The notes beneath the pieces were generated by a model. That model was not told the origin of the DNA. It was given only the letters and a program-made list of their open reading frames with translations, and ran no database searches. 64,000 nucleotides of DNA from Burkholderiaceae bacterium (GTDB lineage Bacteria; Pseudomonadota; Gammaproteobacteria; Burkholderiales; Burkholderiaceae_C). Location of the stretch: assembly GCA_017992055.1 (NCBI GenBank), contig JAGOPK010000001.1:496001-560000 (forward strand), in the 5' to 3' direction. Both the position numbers and the translations under genes were made by a program. Below are positions 43,088 through 52,305 of the stretch, piece by piece (the stretch's first letter is position 1; each line of letters starts with the position of its first letter).

Positions 43088-44011
43088 TCAGTTGCCGCCC
43101 GGCTTGCGCAACAGCACCCGAAGAGCCTGTGTGGACAGATCCTCGACCGTCAGGCCTCGGCCCCGAAATGCGCCCGGGTAGCGGGACACCAGGGCCAGTT
43201 GGCTGAGGTTCTCCACCCGCTGTTGAAGCACGATCTCGCAGCCCGAATCGGCCCACAAGTTCTCGAACTGGGCCACGGTCCAGCCGTTCAGCGGTTGCAG
43301 CTCGTCGAGGTCCTGCCCAAGGTCGCGCACACCAGTCTGCCTGAGCTTGTCGCGCCAGAAGGGCTCGCTGAACAGAAACTGCATGTACGGAATGGGGATC
43401 ATGCGGTAGGCATGCAGCCCCCAAGGACCTGCGTACAACGGGCCGAACTCGAAGAACAGATGGCCGCCCGGACGGGTCACCGCCAGCATCTTTGACAGGG
43501 CGGTGGCCGGGTTCCCGAAGTGCTCGAACGCGTTGTACGAAAAGACCAGGTCATGTCCCGGCGATCCGCCGGCGGGCAGCGGATCGGCCCAGTCGATGTC
43601 CAGGGCTTTGAACGGCAGTTTCGCCGCCCGCGGATCGCGCCAGTCCCGCAGATCGGCGGTGCTGGTGGCCAGGCCATGGGCCGCCAGGATGACCGACGTC
43701 ATGCCATCGCCGCAGGCCACCTCCAGCGACCGTTGCACCGCCCCGAAGTCAGGCACGACCGATGCGAGCTGCAGCGCTCGCTCGGCCCCACGGCGCCAGT
43801 TGGAAACCGCGTCGTAGCCGTACTCAGGCAGGGGCTTGGACGAGGCGAGGAGGTGATCGAAGTCGGCTTCTGCAGCACTGCAGTCGGGGCTGTCGCCACT
43901 GAGGCAAATGGTCTGGACCTGATCCCGCAACTGATTCAGCGCGGCCTGGGTCTGCCGTTCACTCCAGACTTTTCGGCTGGCTTTGGCAATCTGCTTGATC
44001 GTATAGCTCAT
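43088..44011 (-). CDS. class I SAM-dependent methyltransferase
   Basis: A 307-residue protein with motif I SLEVACGDGMTSVILAAHG, the acidic strand TSTADLRDWRD and motif post I/II in DLVFSYNAFEHFGNPATAL. GGHLFFEFGPLYAGPWGLHA is the usual later segment of sugar or lipid methyltransferases in glycan clusters. ATG 44011 was chosen (GGAG nine bases upstream) over ATG 44026. GC content falls from here toward 45900. It probably methylates a sugar of the chain, perhaps as a terminator for Wzt recognition (inference). Confidence 0.82.
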   Translation of the reverse strand: MSYTIKQIAKASRKVWSERQTQAALNQLRDQVQTICLSGDSPDCSAAEADFDHLLASSKPLPEYGYDAVSNWRRGAERALQLASVVPDFGAVQRSLEVACGDGMTSVILAAHGLATSTADLRDWRDPRAAKLPFKALDIDWADPLPAGGSPGHDLVFSYNAFEHFGNPATALSKMLAVTRPGGHLFFEFGPLYAGPWGLHAYRMIPIPYMQFLFSEPFWRDKLRQTGVRDLGQDLDELQPLNGWTVAQFENLWADSGCEIVLQQRVENLSQLALVSRYPGAFRGRGLTVEDLSTQALRVLLRKPGGN

Positions 44012-44054
44012 CGCGCGGCACTCCACATGCTCTGGATTCGGGCATTCCCGACGT

Positions 44055-45260
44055 TCAATGGGTCTGCCGTGCTTTTAGCAACCAACGCAGTGCGGTGTGC
44101 GGAAGCATGCTCGCGATGAACTTCTTCTTGCCCGCTTCTCGCAGTTCTTCGCCCAACCAGCCCAGGTGTGATGGGCAAGTGACCCGTGAAGGCACGTGCC
44201 AACCCATCGACATGCGAGGGTTAAAGCCCCAATCGACTTGACCAAGCGAAGTGTCTGAAAGAACCTCGCCGATGAGTGCCAGCGTGTGCAGACGGAACCA
44301 AGTTCCAAACACGGTGCCCTGATTGGCGGGCGTCAACGTCGATTGCATTCCCATGTGTGAGAACGGTTCGTTTCGGCGATAGACGAAGCCCCCATCATCG
44401 ACCTGTTGGTTGATGATCAAGAGAGCCGCTCTGCGCAGAGCGTTGCGAATCTCTGGACGTCGGTAGTCATGCCTCTTGTAGAGGTTGACCAGAATATCCA
44501 CGGCGTCTACATCCTCGCAGGCGCCGCCGCCGCCCTCAGGATGGAACCCTCCATCCGGATGCTGCAGGTCAAGCGTGACATCGACCAGACGGTTCGGCGA
44601 AACCAACGGGCGGTTCTCAGAGTAGTAGGCCAGCAGTTGGTGGTAGCCGCCGCACATGGCGATGAACTTTGAACAGAGCCCGTCGGTGCCCCACAGCCCC
44701 GTGTTTCGATCAGCTGTGCGATCTAGCCAATCGAACAGTTCGGCCAGGCGCTGCGCAGCCCCTGCCGCCGCCTCATCGTCACGAAGGTAGATCAGCAGTT
44801 GGAGGACGAACAACAAGTTGTTGCCCTCCAGCCATGCATCACGCATGTCTCTGGCGTCTAACCATCGGGCCAGGGCTTCCGGAGCGAGGAATCTATGGGC
44901 GAACTGAAGGGGAAACTTTGGACGCACGCCCAGTATGTCCAAACAGGGCAGGACAGTGGTTGCCAGATGCAAGGTCAGGTGTTCTTGATCATGCGAGCCC
45001 CCAGTTCCGGAAAACAGCTCCGGACTGACAAACGCGCCCGATTCCGGCTGTTGATGAGCCAGGATGTAGCTGGCCCACTCGCTACGATCACCTATTTCCG
45101 AGCCGAGATAGTGCAGGCTCATCAATGCGTAGCATGATGAATAAAGAATGGGCTGACCGACGTTCGAGTACTTGTACTCGCCGTGTTTCCCGGTGTTCAA
45201 GCCCAATACGAAGTCCTGGGCTCGCTTCCGCTTCTGAATGAGGTCGTTCTTGGAAAGCAT
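44055..45260 (-). CDS. prenyltransferase/squalene-cyclase-like alpha-toroid protein
   Basis: A 401-residue cytoplasmic protein with repeated helix-QDGGF-type segments of the prenyltransferase/squalene oxidase repeat fold: QQPESGAFVSPELF, NTGLWGTDGLCSKF, QHPDGGFHPEGGGG and QVDDGGFVYRRNE. It lacks the DXDD motif of squalene-hopene cyclase, although CEDVDAVDILV offers an acidic patch. The sequence ends with a basic segment KKKFIASMLPH. It is notably AT-richer than its neighbours. It sits between a methyltransferase and the glycan ABC transporter and has no known role there. I assign the fold, not the reaction. Confidence 0.72.
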   Translation of the reverse strand: MLSKNDLIQKRKRAQDFVLGLNTGKHGEYKYSNVGQPILYSSCYALMSLHYLGSEIGDRSEWASYILAHQQPESGAFVSPELFSGTGGSHDQEHLTLHLATTVLPCLDILGVRPKFPLQFAHRFLAPEALARWLDARDMRDAWLEGNNLLFVLQLLIYLRDDEAAAGAAQRLAELFDWLDRTADRNTGLWGTDGLCSKFIAMCGGYHQLLAYYSENRPLVSPNRLVDVTLDLQHPDGGFHPEGGGGACEDVDAVDILVNLYKRHDYRRPEIRNALRRAALLIINQQVDDGGFVYRRNEPFSHMGMQSTLTPANQGTVFGTWFRLHTLALIGEVLSDTSLGQVDWGFNPRMSMGWHVPSRVTCPSHLGWLGEELREAGKKKFIASMLPHTALRWLLKARQTH

Positions 45261-45265
45261 GGGGC

Positions 45266-46567
45266 CTACGCTGCTTGGTCGGCTTCGGATTGCTTGACCG
45301 TCCAGCTTGCCTCCATCTGTATGAAGGTGATTGCAGAATACCTTGCGTGCGAAGCCCCCGGTGGGGGGGTGATATGAAAGGGCGAGGCGTTTTCACAGTG
45401 CCACATCATCTGGCCCCACTGATCCTTGATCCCGATCTTCAGCATGAAAAGTCCCGGCAAGATGCCGGTCCGGCCAAAGCGGCATCGAATGCGATTGAAG
45501 CCTTCGCTGAGGCTGATTTCATCCGGAAGCGAAGCTGTGAGTGGCGAAATGCCGATGTTCATCAAATCGGGCGTGTGAATGGCAATCGCCATGTCGACAG
45601 CCTTCAACGGCTTCAAAGCGTGGACGTCGAGTTCCGCCGTGATGGGATCGCCAACATGGAACTGGTCACTTGCAGTGCCATCGTCATGCAGCAGCCGAAT
45701 GGAGTGAACAGTGAGGTCGCCTGAAGACTCGAACCTCCCCAATGTTGAGGCGGCTCGCCCTCCAGTCTCCTGAAGCATGCCGGACTTGCCAGAGAGTGTT
45801 GCGAGGTCAAAGAACTTGTTGGCGACCTCAACAGGGCCCCCGTCCATCAAGACCTTTCCATGGTCCAGGAGGATCATGCGTGTGCAGATCCTCTCCATCT
45901 GCCGAATGTTGTGACCAACAATCAGGACCGTCTTTTGACTCTCGGAGATCAAACGTTGCATGCGTTCGATGCTCTTTCGCTGGAACTGCAGGTCGCCCAC
46001 GGCCAGCACTTCGTCAACGATGAGAATCTCGCAGTCCACCGCCGTGGCAATTGCATACCCCAGCCGCACCTGCATCCCCGAGCTGTAGCGCTTAATGGGC
46101 GTGTCGATGAACTTTTCCAGCTCGGCGAAAGCGATGATCTCGTCGACTTTGGAGTCGATCTCGGACTGGCTCAGCCCGAGGATGCTGGCGTTGAGATAGA
46201 TGTTCTCTCGGCCGGTCATGTCGCCCACCAGCCCGGCACCCACCTCGATCAGCGGCGCAACCCGGCCGCGCACGGTGACCGAGCCGCTGCTCGGCGTGGT
46301 GATGCGGCACAGGTGCTTGAGCAGGGTGCTCTTGCCCGCGCCGTTGTGGCCGATGATGCCCACCACCTCACCGCGGCGAACACTGAAGCTGACGTCGTCC
46401 AGGGCCTTGAAGCCCTGGGCCTGGCTCGCACCGCCGCGGCCCAGCAGCCTGCGCACCGTGGCGCGCAGGCCTTGCATCGCACCCAGACGGTATTCCTTGG
46501 TCAGGTGACTGACCTCGATGACTGGCGCCTCGTCGGCCGGCCTCGGCATGGGGGTGCGGGTGCTCAT
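45266..46567 (-). CDS. wzt: Wzt-type polysaccharide ABC exporter ATPase with C-terminal glycan-binding domain
   Basis: A 433-residue protein. The ATPase half (about 15-255) has Walker A GHNGAGKSTLL, signature YSSGMQVRLGYAIA and Walker B ILIVDEVLAVGD. The loop GHNI replaces the usual SHD/SHN. The C-terminal half (about 280-433) is the beta-rich Wzt C-domain that recognises the non-reducing end of the glycan. The start overlaps the permease stop (ATGA). GC content drops sharply near 46190, inside the ATPase region, so the gene looks mosaic. It works with the permease to export a completed glycan lipid across the inner membrane. Confidence 0.92.
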   Translation of the reverse strand: MSTRTPMPRPADEAPVIEVSHLTKEYRLGAMQGLRATVRRLLGRGGASQAQGFKALDDVSFSVRRGEVVGIIGHNGAGKSTLLKHLCRITTPSSGSVTVRGRVAPLIEVGAGLVGDMTGRENIYLNASILGLSQSEIDSKVDEIIAFAELEKFIDTPIKRYSSGMQVRLGYAIATAVDCEILIVDEVLAVGDLQFQRKSIERMQRLISESQKTVLIVGHNIRQMERICTRMILLDHGKVLMDGGPVEVANKFFDLATLSGKSGMLQETGGRAASTLGRFESSGDLTVHSIRLLHDDGTASDQFHVGDPITAELDVHALKPLKAVDMAIAIHTPDLMNIGISPLTASLPDEISLSEGFNRIRCRFGRTGILPGLFMLKIGIKDQWGQMMWHCENASPFHITPPPGASHARYSAITFIQMEASWTVKQSEADQAA

Positions 46568-47382
46568 ATCACGTCGGCAAAGTAGGCTTCGGCCCGCTTG
46601 AAGAACAGGTAGCTCAGCGGCAGCAGCACCGCCACCAGGGCCGCCCCGGGGGCCAGCGTGGCCCAGTCAGGGGGGTGTCCCATCAGCAGGCAGCGTTGGA
46701 AGGAACTGATCACGCCGACCATCGGGTTCAGGATGTACAGCTCGTAGATCCAGTCGCTGGCCGCGCCCGCGGCCTGGTTCTCCAGCAGCGCGCGCTGCAC
46801 CAGGGGCAGCGGATACATCACCGGCGACAGGTACATGCCCAGGCTCAGCATTAGCGGCACGCCCTGCGACATGTCGCGCGAGAAGACGTTGAGCGCCGCG
46901 CCGGCCAGCGACAGGGTCAACGCGATCAGCATGGTGTACAGGATCAGCGGCAGCAGCCACAGGGCCTGCAGCGTCGGCGCCCACTGGTACCAGAGCATCA
47001 GCATCGACAGGATCAGCAGCCCGACCGCCAGGTCCACGCACTTGGTCAGCAGGCTGGCCAGCGGAAAGATCTCACGCGGAAAGTAGATCTTCTTGATCAG
47101 GTTGGCGTGGCTCACCACGCTGCCCACGCCGTCGCTGGCGGCCTCCTGGAAGAACACCCAGGGCACCATGGCGCAGTAGGTGAGCAGGGCATAGGGCACG
47201 TGGCCGCTGTCGATGCCGACGAAGGCGCGCACGACCATGAAGATGCCGACCAGCATCAACGGTCGCAGCACCACCCAGGCCAGGCCCAGATGGCTTTGCT
47301 TGTAGCGCAGGACGATGTTCTTCCACGTCAGCACGCGCAGAAGGTCGCGGTAGGCGTAGAGGTTGCGAAAGGTGGAGAGCAT
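46564..47382 (-). CDS. wzm: Wzm-type polysaccharide ABC exporter permease
   Basis: A 272-residue membrane protein with six TM helices and ABC2-type export motifs: LTWKNIVLRYKQSHLGLAW near the N-terminus, NLIKKIYFPREIFPLASLL in the middle and LNPMVGVISSFQRCLL in the last third. This is the O-antigen/capsule exporter family. The start is ATG 47382. The 38 residues open upstream are Pro/Cys-rich and lack family character. There is a 110-base gap to the KdtA-like gene upstream. No -10/-35 elements are obvious there, but it could hold a promoter. Confidence 0.93.
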   Translation of the reverse strand: MLSTFRNLYAYRDLLRVLTWKNIVLRYKQSHLGLAWVVLRPLMLVGIFMVVRAFVGIDSGHVPYALLTYCAMVPWVFFQEAASDGVGSVVSHANLIKKIYFPREIFPLASLLTKCVDLAVGLLILSMLMLWYQWAPTLQALWLLPLILYTMLIALTLSLAGAALNVFSRDMSQGVPLMLSLGMYLSPVMYPLPLVQRALLENQAAGAASDWIYELYILNPMVGVISSFQRCLLMGHPPDWATLAPGAALVAVLLPLSYLFFKRAEAYFADVI

Positions 47383-47492
47383 GGACAGCGGCCCGCAACC
47401 GATGATGGGCGGCGGAAATGGCGACGATAAGTCATCGCGTGGGTCCGGCACGAGGGTCCGGCACGATGCGGGCCGCAGGAGCGGCCAACTGT

Positions 47493-48863
47493 TCACGCAA
47501 GTGTCGGTGATTTATCGGCGCTGCCGGTCAGGCCATCCCCAGACCAAAGGCGGTGCAGCGCTGCGCAGCCGCGCATGGCGTCGAGATGGCGCTGCACGGC
47601 GCCGCGCTGCGCACGCACGGCGGCATCGAGCCGGGCGCGTCCTGCTGCCGGGGCTTCCCGGCCGGCTTCGAGTTGCGCGCACCACGCCGGGCCCAGGCCG
47701 TCCAGCGTGCCCACGTCGTGGATGGCGCCGACGGCTCGCAGCTGCTCATAGACCGGGAAGCTGGGGTAGGTGGGTTCCCAGTGGCCGCCGACAAACACCG
47801 GCTTGCCGAAGCCCAGCGGCTCCAGCACGTTGTGGTCGGTGCCCACGAAGGCCAGCGTGGCGGCCGCATAGCAGCCGCGCAGCTCGCCCATGGTGTCCAG
47901 TACCAGCACGCCCGGTGCCAGCGCCGCCGGCGTCGCAGGCAGCGTGCTGCGCAGTGTCCAGGGCAGGCCGGACGCCTCGAGCATGGTCCGCAGCGCGGCC
48001 ATGCGCGGCAGGTTCTCGGGATGGCGAGGCGCCAGGACCAGCAAGGCGCCGGGGTGGCGGTCGTGCACCTGGCGGAAGGCCTGCAGAAGGTCGTTCTGGT
48101 CGGCTGTCTCGGTGACGCTGCCCGCGACGATCAGCGGGTGCAGGGCCGAACGCCGCAGCGCGGCCCCCAGCGCGCCCAGGCTGCTGTCGGGTGGATGGTC
48201 CTGCGGCGGCCAGGGCATGGCATCGAACTTGACGTTGCCGGCCACGACCACGCGCCGGGCCTCTGCGCCGCGTTCCAGCAGGCGCTGGCGCACGGCATCG
48301 GTCTGCACGATGCACAGGTCGAAGGCGCGCACATAGTCGCCGCCGAACCAGCGCTGCTCCAGCAGGTCCAGCCGCGACGGCGGTGCATAGCCGTAGAGCC
48401 AGCCATTCAACAGCACGCAGGGGGCGCCGGCGGATCGTGCCGCTTGCAGCGTGGCATAGGACAGCCGGCACGGGGCGTCATGCAGCAAGGCAGGGATCTC
48501 GGCCACCAGCAGCAGCAATGGGGGCCGCCGCCGCTTCAGCGAGGCCACCGCCGCCACCGTGCCGTCCAGGCGCTCGATGGCGGCTTCCGGGTGCCGGGCG
48601 CGATAGGCCGCTTCGTAGGTGTCGCGGTCGGTGATCAGCGTCAGCGCAGGATGGCCGAGTTCACGGCGCAGGCGTTCCAGCAGCGGAGCGATGGCGTTCA
48701 ATTCGCCGATCGTGGACACGAACAGCCACAGCGAGGCCGGCGCGGGGGGCTGTGATGGCGTGTCGACGCTTCCGGGCTGGGTGTTGCGGTTCGGCTGTCG
48801 CAGCGCGCTCAGCCATTCCAGGGCGCGGAAGGTGGCGAGCTTGAGGGACGGCACGAAGGACAT
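47493..48863 (-). CDS. KdtA-like 3-deoxy-D-manno-octulosonic acid transferase family protein
   Basis: A 456-residue protein with the KdtA N-terminal domain pattern LFVSTIGELNAIAPLLERL, and LITDRDTYEAAYRARHP, followed by a GT-B C-terminal domain (VAGSVTETADQNDLLQAF, LLVLAPRHPENLPRM). Kdo transferases normally have about 425 residues and a TM helix at the N-terminus. Here a hydrophilic 45-residue extension precedes the domain and a TM helix is not clear. It may add Kdo to a special acceptor instead of lipid A. kdsA and kdsD lie 6-8 kb away. The housekeeping waaA is probably elsewhere in the genome. Confidence 0.75.
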   Translation of the reverse strand: MSFVPSLKLATFRALEWLSALRQPNRNTQPGSVDTPSQPPAPASLWLFVSTIGELNAIAPLLERLRRELGHPALTLITDRDTYEAAYRARHPEAAIERLDGTVAAVASLKRRRPPLLLLVAEIPALLHDAPCRLSYATLQAARSAGAPCVLLNGWLYGYAPPSRLDLLEQRWFGGDYVRAFDLCIVQTDAVRQRLLERGAEARRVVVAGNVKFDAMPWPPQDHPPDSSLGALGAALRRSALHPLIVAGSVTETADQNDLLQAFRQVHDRHPGALLVLAPRHPENLPRMAALRTMLEASGLPWTLRSTLPATPAALAPGVLVLDTMGELRGCYAAATLAFVGTDHNVLEPLGFGKPVFVGGHWEPTYPSFPVYEQLRAVGAIHDVGTLDGLGPAWCAQLEAGREAPAAGRARLDAAVRAQRGAVQRHLDAMRGCAALHRLWSGDGLTGSADKSPTLA

Positions 48864-48873
48864 GGGGCGCATG

Positions 48874-49866
48874 TTATGCGGGCAATGTGTCGCCAGGCCG
48901 CCAGCCCACCAGCGCCGCGGTGGCCAGGGCCAGGTAGCGCAGCCGCCGGGGCTGCATCCTCCAGGCATCCAGCAGTGCGGCAATGGCGATCTGCCGGCTG
49001 CCATGCTGCAGGTGCTGATAGCCGTACTCCATGCGGTAGCCGGCCAGCAATGCAAGAAACTCAGGCTCCGGCAGGCCGCGCCCGTCGGCGCTGCGCAAGC
49101 CGTGCCTGTGCCAGTGCTCGCGCAGCAGCCGGCAGCGATAGTCGATGTCGCGCGGCACCCGCGAGCCCTGGCGGGGATGCTGGCGATACAGCACCGGCGG
49201 TCCATTGACGGCGGCAAAGCGGCCGATGCGCGACAGCCGCAACCAGAGCTGCCAGTCTTCGCTGAACGGCAGTGAGGGATCGAATGCCCCGTGGCGCAAC
49301 AGCGATTCGCGGCGCAGCAGCGTGGCACTGGTCAAGGCCCAGCAGTCGCGCATGAACTGGTGGTAGACCCAGCCGCTGAACTCGGGCAGCAGGCGTGGCT
49401 CGGACGGTGGCGGAAACAGCGTCTGGGGTTCCGCGTACTGGCCGTCCGGCCGGGGGTGCCAGTGCTGGTAGGGGCTGACCACCGCCACCGGATCGGTGGC
49501 CGCGTTCAGGGCCCAGCGCTGGTGCTGCAGATGCTGCGGATGCCAGATGTCGTCCTGGTCCAGGAAGCAGACGAAGTCGCCCCGGGCCGCGGCCAGGCCG
49601 GCGTTGCGCGCCACGCAGACCCCCTGGCGGGTCTGTGTCAGCACCGTCAGGCCACGCGCCGCCGCCAGTGCCGCGCCCTGGTCGGTCGAGCCGTCGTCGA
49701 CGACGATGAGCTCGTCGGCGGGGCTGGCCTGGGCCAGCACGGCATCCAGCGTGGCCGCGAGGAAGCGCGAGCCGTTGTGGATGGGCACGATCACGCTGAT
49801 GGTGGACAAGGGCGGCTTCGGTGTCGCGGCGGTACAGGATCGCCGCCGTGGTGCCAAAAGCGACAC
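48874..49866 (-). CDS. glycosyltransferase family 2
   Basis: A 330-residue GT-A enzyme with TISVIVPIHNGSRFLAATLD, LIVVDDGSTDQGAAL, and the DXD site FVCFLDQDDIWHPQHL. The later block LPFSEDWQLWLRLSR contains the ED catalytic motif. The start is GTG 49866 (GGAG nine bases upstream), divergent from the GT-B gene at 49986. The 119-base gap between them must carry both promoters and holds a bulged stem-loop CCTGC-GGGC/GCCC-G-GCAGG near 49888-49910. It is the first gene of the long minus-strand block ending at 34270. Confidence 0.86.
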   Translation of the reverse strand: MSLLAPRRRSCTAATPKPPLSTISVIVPIHNGSRFLAATLDAVLAQASPADELIVVDDGSTDQGAALAAARGLTVLTQTRQGVCVARNAGLAAARGDFVCFLDQDDIWHPQHLQHQRWALNAATDPVAVVSPYQHWHPRPDGQYAEPQTLFPPPSEPRLLPEFSGWVYHQFMRDCWALTSATLLRRESLLRHGAFDPSLPFSEDWQLWLRLSRIGRFAAVNGPPVLYRQHPRQGSRVPRDIDYRCRLLREHWHRHGLRSADGRGLPEPEFLALLAGYRMEYGYQHLQHGSRQIAIAALLDAWRMQPRRLRYLALATAALVGWRPGDTLPA

Positions 49867-49985
49867 GGGGCGGCGCTCCGTGCGGCCCTGCGGGCAGATG
49901 CCCGGCAGGTGGTCGCTCGGATAGCATCGAATTCTGCTTCCAACCCGATCGGCCGAGCGTGTCCGGCGCCCGTCGAATCCGAGAC

Positions 49986-51155
49986 ATGCTTGTCGTTCAC
50001 CTCACCCACACGCCGCTGGCCGGCGCGCCGATCCGCATCTGCCAGGCGCTGCAGCTGCATCCCGGCATCGAGTCGCGGGTCTGCGTGCTGAACGCGGCGG
50101 CCTTCGGCAGCCGCACCTTCGACGAGGATCTGGTCTGGCAGCGCGACAAGGACGAGGTCATCGACCTGGTGCAGCGCTGTGACGTGCTGCATCTGCACAA
50201 CTACATCGACCTCGACTCCCAGGAGTTCGCGCCGATCGACTTTCGCCGCCTGTGGCAGCAGGGCAAGCCCATGGTGCGGCAGTTCCATGCCGGCCCGGCC
50301 CTGGTGGCGCGCTTCATGGGGCGCAGCGAGGCCCAGGTGCTCGATTGCCCGATTCCCAAGCTGGTGTGCGGGCAGTGGCAGGAGCGCTGCTATCCGAACG
50401 CCCGGCCGGTGCCGCTGATCGTGTTTCCGCCCGAGCCGGCACCGCGCCCGTCGGCGCGGGACGGCGTGCGCATCTCCTATGCGCCCAGCCTGTTCAGGCC
50501 CGCACGGGCCGAACGCTGGGACACCAAGGGCTACCCCGAGACGCGGCGCATGCTCGACCAGGTGCAGAAGCGGGCTCGCGCCGAAGGGCATGCGGTGACG
50601 GTCGACGTGATCGAGATGGTGCCGCACCAGGAATGCCTGGCGCGCAAGGCGCTGTCGCATGTGGCCATCGACGAGCTGGTCACCGGCAGCTACCACACCA
50701 GCACCCTGGAGTCGCTGGCCGCCGGCAGCGCGACCATGGTGTACTTGGACGACCGCACGCGGGCCTCGTTCATGCGCCTGTCGGGCCAGTACGAGCTGCC
50801 GGTGCTCAGCGTGCCGCTGGAGCATGCCGCGACGATGCTGGGCGCGCTGGTGCGCGACCCCGAGCTGGTGGATGCGCTGGGCCAGCATTCGGCGCGCTGG
50901 ATGCGCGAGCACTGGCACCCGCGAGACATGGTGCGGCACTTCCTGGCGGCCTACGAGCAGGTGCGGGCCGACCCCCATCGGCCGTTCGAGACCCGGTTCG
51001 ACGGGCAGGGTCTGGAGGGATGGCTCAGCCGAGGTCGCTATGACCTGATGTGGCAGAGCCGGTCGGCGCTGTGGCCCAAGGAGCCGCCGGCCTGGCTGCT
51101 GGCCGGCCGGGGGCTGGCCGGACGCCTGCTCAGGAGCGTGGGCCTGCGGCGCTGA
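49986..51155 (+). CDS. glycosyltransferase (GT-B fold) on the opposite strand to its block
   Basis: A 389-residue protein. It begins MLVVHLTHTPLAGAPIRICQ, has a HLHNYIDLDSQEFAPIDF acceptor segment, and a donor domain with SYHTSTLESLAAGSATMVYL, matching the glutamate motif of GT-B enzymes. ATG 49986 was chosen because the upstream in-frame extension lies in the divergent promoter region. Its 3' end overlaps the convergent glycosyltransferase gene by 26 bases. It is the only plus-strand gene between 34178 and 61005, so it is probably regulated apart from the rest. Confidence 0.82.
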   Translation: MLVVHLTHTPLAGAPIRICQALQLHPGIESRVCVLNAAAFGSRTFDEDLVWQRDKDEVIDLVQRCDVLHLHNYIDLDSQEFAPIDFRRLWQQGKPMVRQFHAGPALVARFMGRSEAQVLDCPIPKLVCGQWQERCYPNARPVPLIVFPPEPAPRPSARDGVRISYAPSLFRPARAERWDTKGYPETRRMLDQVQKRARAEGHAVTVDVIEMVPHQECLARKALSHVAIDELVTGSYHTSTLESLAAGSATMVYLDDRTRASFMRLSGQYELPVLSVPLEHAATMLGALVRDPELVDALGQHSARWMREHWHPRDMVRHFLAAYEQVRADPHRPFETRFDGQGLEGWLSRGRYDLMWQSRSALWPKEPPAWLLAGRGLAGRLLRSVGLRR

Positions 51156-52302
51156 ACAGGTCCAGCAAGGTCTGCGTGTGGCGCTGGTTGCTGCGGCTCA
51201 TCCAGTCCCAGGCCGCATCCGACAGCGCCCGCGCGCGCGCCGGGTCGCACAGCACCGACAGCGCGGCTCGGGCCATGGCCTCGGGCTCGTCCTCACACAA
51301 CAGGCCCTGGCCGATCAGTGGCTCGAAACCACGCGCGCCGGTGGAGCTGCTCAGCAGCGGCAGGCCATGGCCCAGGGCCTCGGCCGACTTGATGTTCAGC
51401 CCCGTGCCCAACCGCACCGGGTTGACCACCAGGCCAGCGCCCGCGTAGGCCGCCAGCAGGTCATCCACGCGGCCCAGCAACTCGACCCCTGGGGCCTGGG
51501 CCAAGCGCTCGCACACGCCGCCGGCCACCTGCAACACCGCCGCGGGCAGCTGCTGGCGGATTCGAGGCAGCACCTGTCCGATGAAGTGGCCGATGCCGTC
51601 GGCATTGATCGGGCTGCTGCCACCCACGAACAGCATGCGGGCGCCGGCCGCTGGCGTCGGGTGGATGCGTTGCAGCGTCTGCAGATGGCCGACCTCGACC
51701 ACGCGCCGGGCGCCCAGCTGCCGGAAGTGGTCGATCTCGCCGGCCTGGATGGCGATCGTGACGTCGGCCCGGCGCACCGCAATCCCTTCGTCGGCCGCAC
51801 GGGTGCTGAACCACTCCGGTTGCAGGCCCTGGGCGATGAACTGCCGGTGCCGGCCGGCGAAGACGTCGTGGGTGTCGAGCACCTTCAGCGTCTGCGCATC
51901 GAACAGGTCCAGCGCGCGCGACAGGAAGCCGTACTCGACCATCACCGCGTCAAAGGCCAAGCGTTGCTGCAACAGCAGCAGGGGGGCATCGATGGCGTCG
52001 TCGTACCAGTCGTCGATGCCGAAGGCGTGCCGCGAGTCCACGTCCCACAGGTTGCGCACGCGACGTGTCAGCCGTTGCAGGCCGGACTCCCGCCGTGCCG
52101 GCTGGCGATAGCTCAGCAGATGGAAGTTGCCGCCGAAGAACGCCGCCATCGCCGCCTCATCGCCGGGTGAGTCGCGCTTCACATAGGCCATGTGCAGTTC
52201 GTGGCCGGCCCGCATCAGGGTGGCGGCCAGCGCCTGCACGCGGGCGCGGCTGCCGGAGTTGGCGGGGTGGGTGGCGGTCGGCGAGACGATCAGGATGCGC
52301 AT
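51130..52302 (-). CDS. glycosyltransferase family 4
   Basis: A 390-residue GT-B enzyme. The N-terminus RILIVSPTATHPANSGSRAR is the typical first strand and Gly loop. KVLDTHDVFAGRHRQFI resembles the acceptor domain of exosortase-linked glycosyltransferases. The donor domain has MLFVGGSSPINADGIGHFI and LNIKSAEALGHGLPLLSSS. It is the last gene of the minus-strand group 60796-51130 and starts 3 bases after the TPR-protein stop. Sugar specificity unknown. Confidence 0.87.
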   Translation of the reverse strand: MRILIVSPTATHPANSGSRARVQALAATLMRAGHELHMAYVKRDSPGDEAAMAAFFGGNFHLLSYRQPARRESGLQRLTRRVRNLWDVDSRHAFGIDDWYDDAIDAPLLLLQQRLAFDAVMVEYGFLSRALDLFDAQTLKVLDTHDVFAGRHRQFIAQGLQPEWFSTRAADEGIAVRRADVTIAIQAGEIDHFRQLGARRVVEVGHLQTLQRIHPTPAAGARMLFVGGSSPINADGIGHFIGQVLPRIRQQLPAAVLQVAGGVCERLAQAPGVELLGRVDDLLAAYAGAGLVVNPVRLGTGLNIKSAEALGHGLPLLSSSTGARGFEPLIGQGLLCEDEPEAMARAALSVLCDPARARALSDAAWDWMSRSNQRHTQTLLDLFSAAGPRS

Positions 52303-52305
52303 GCC

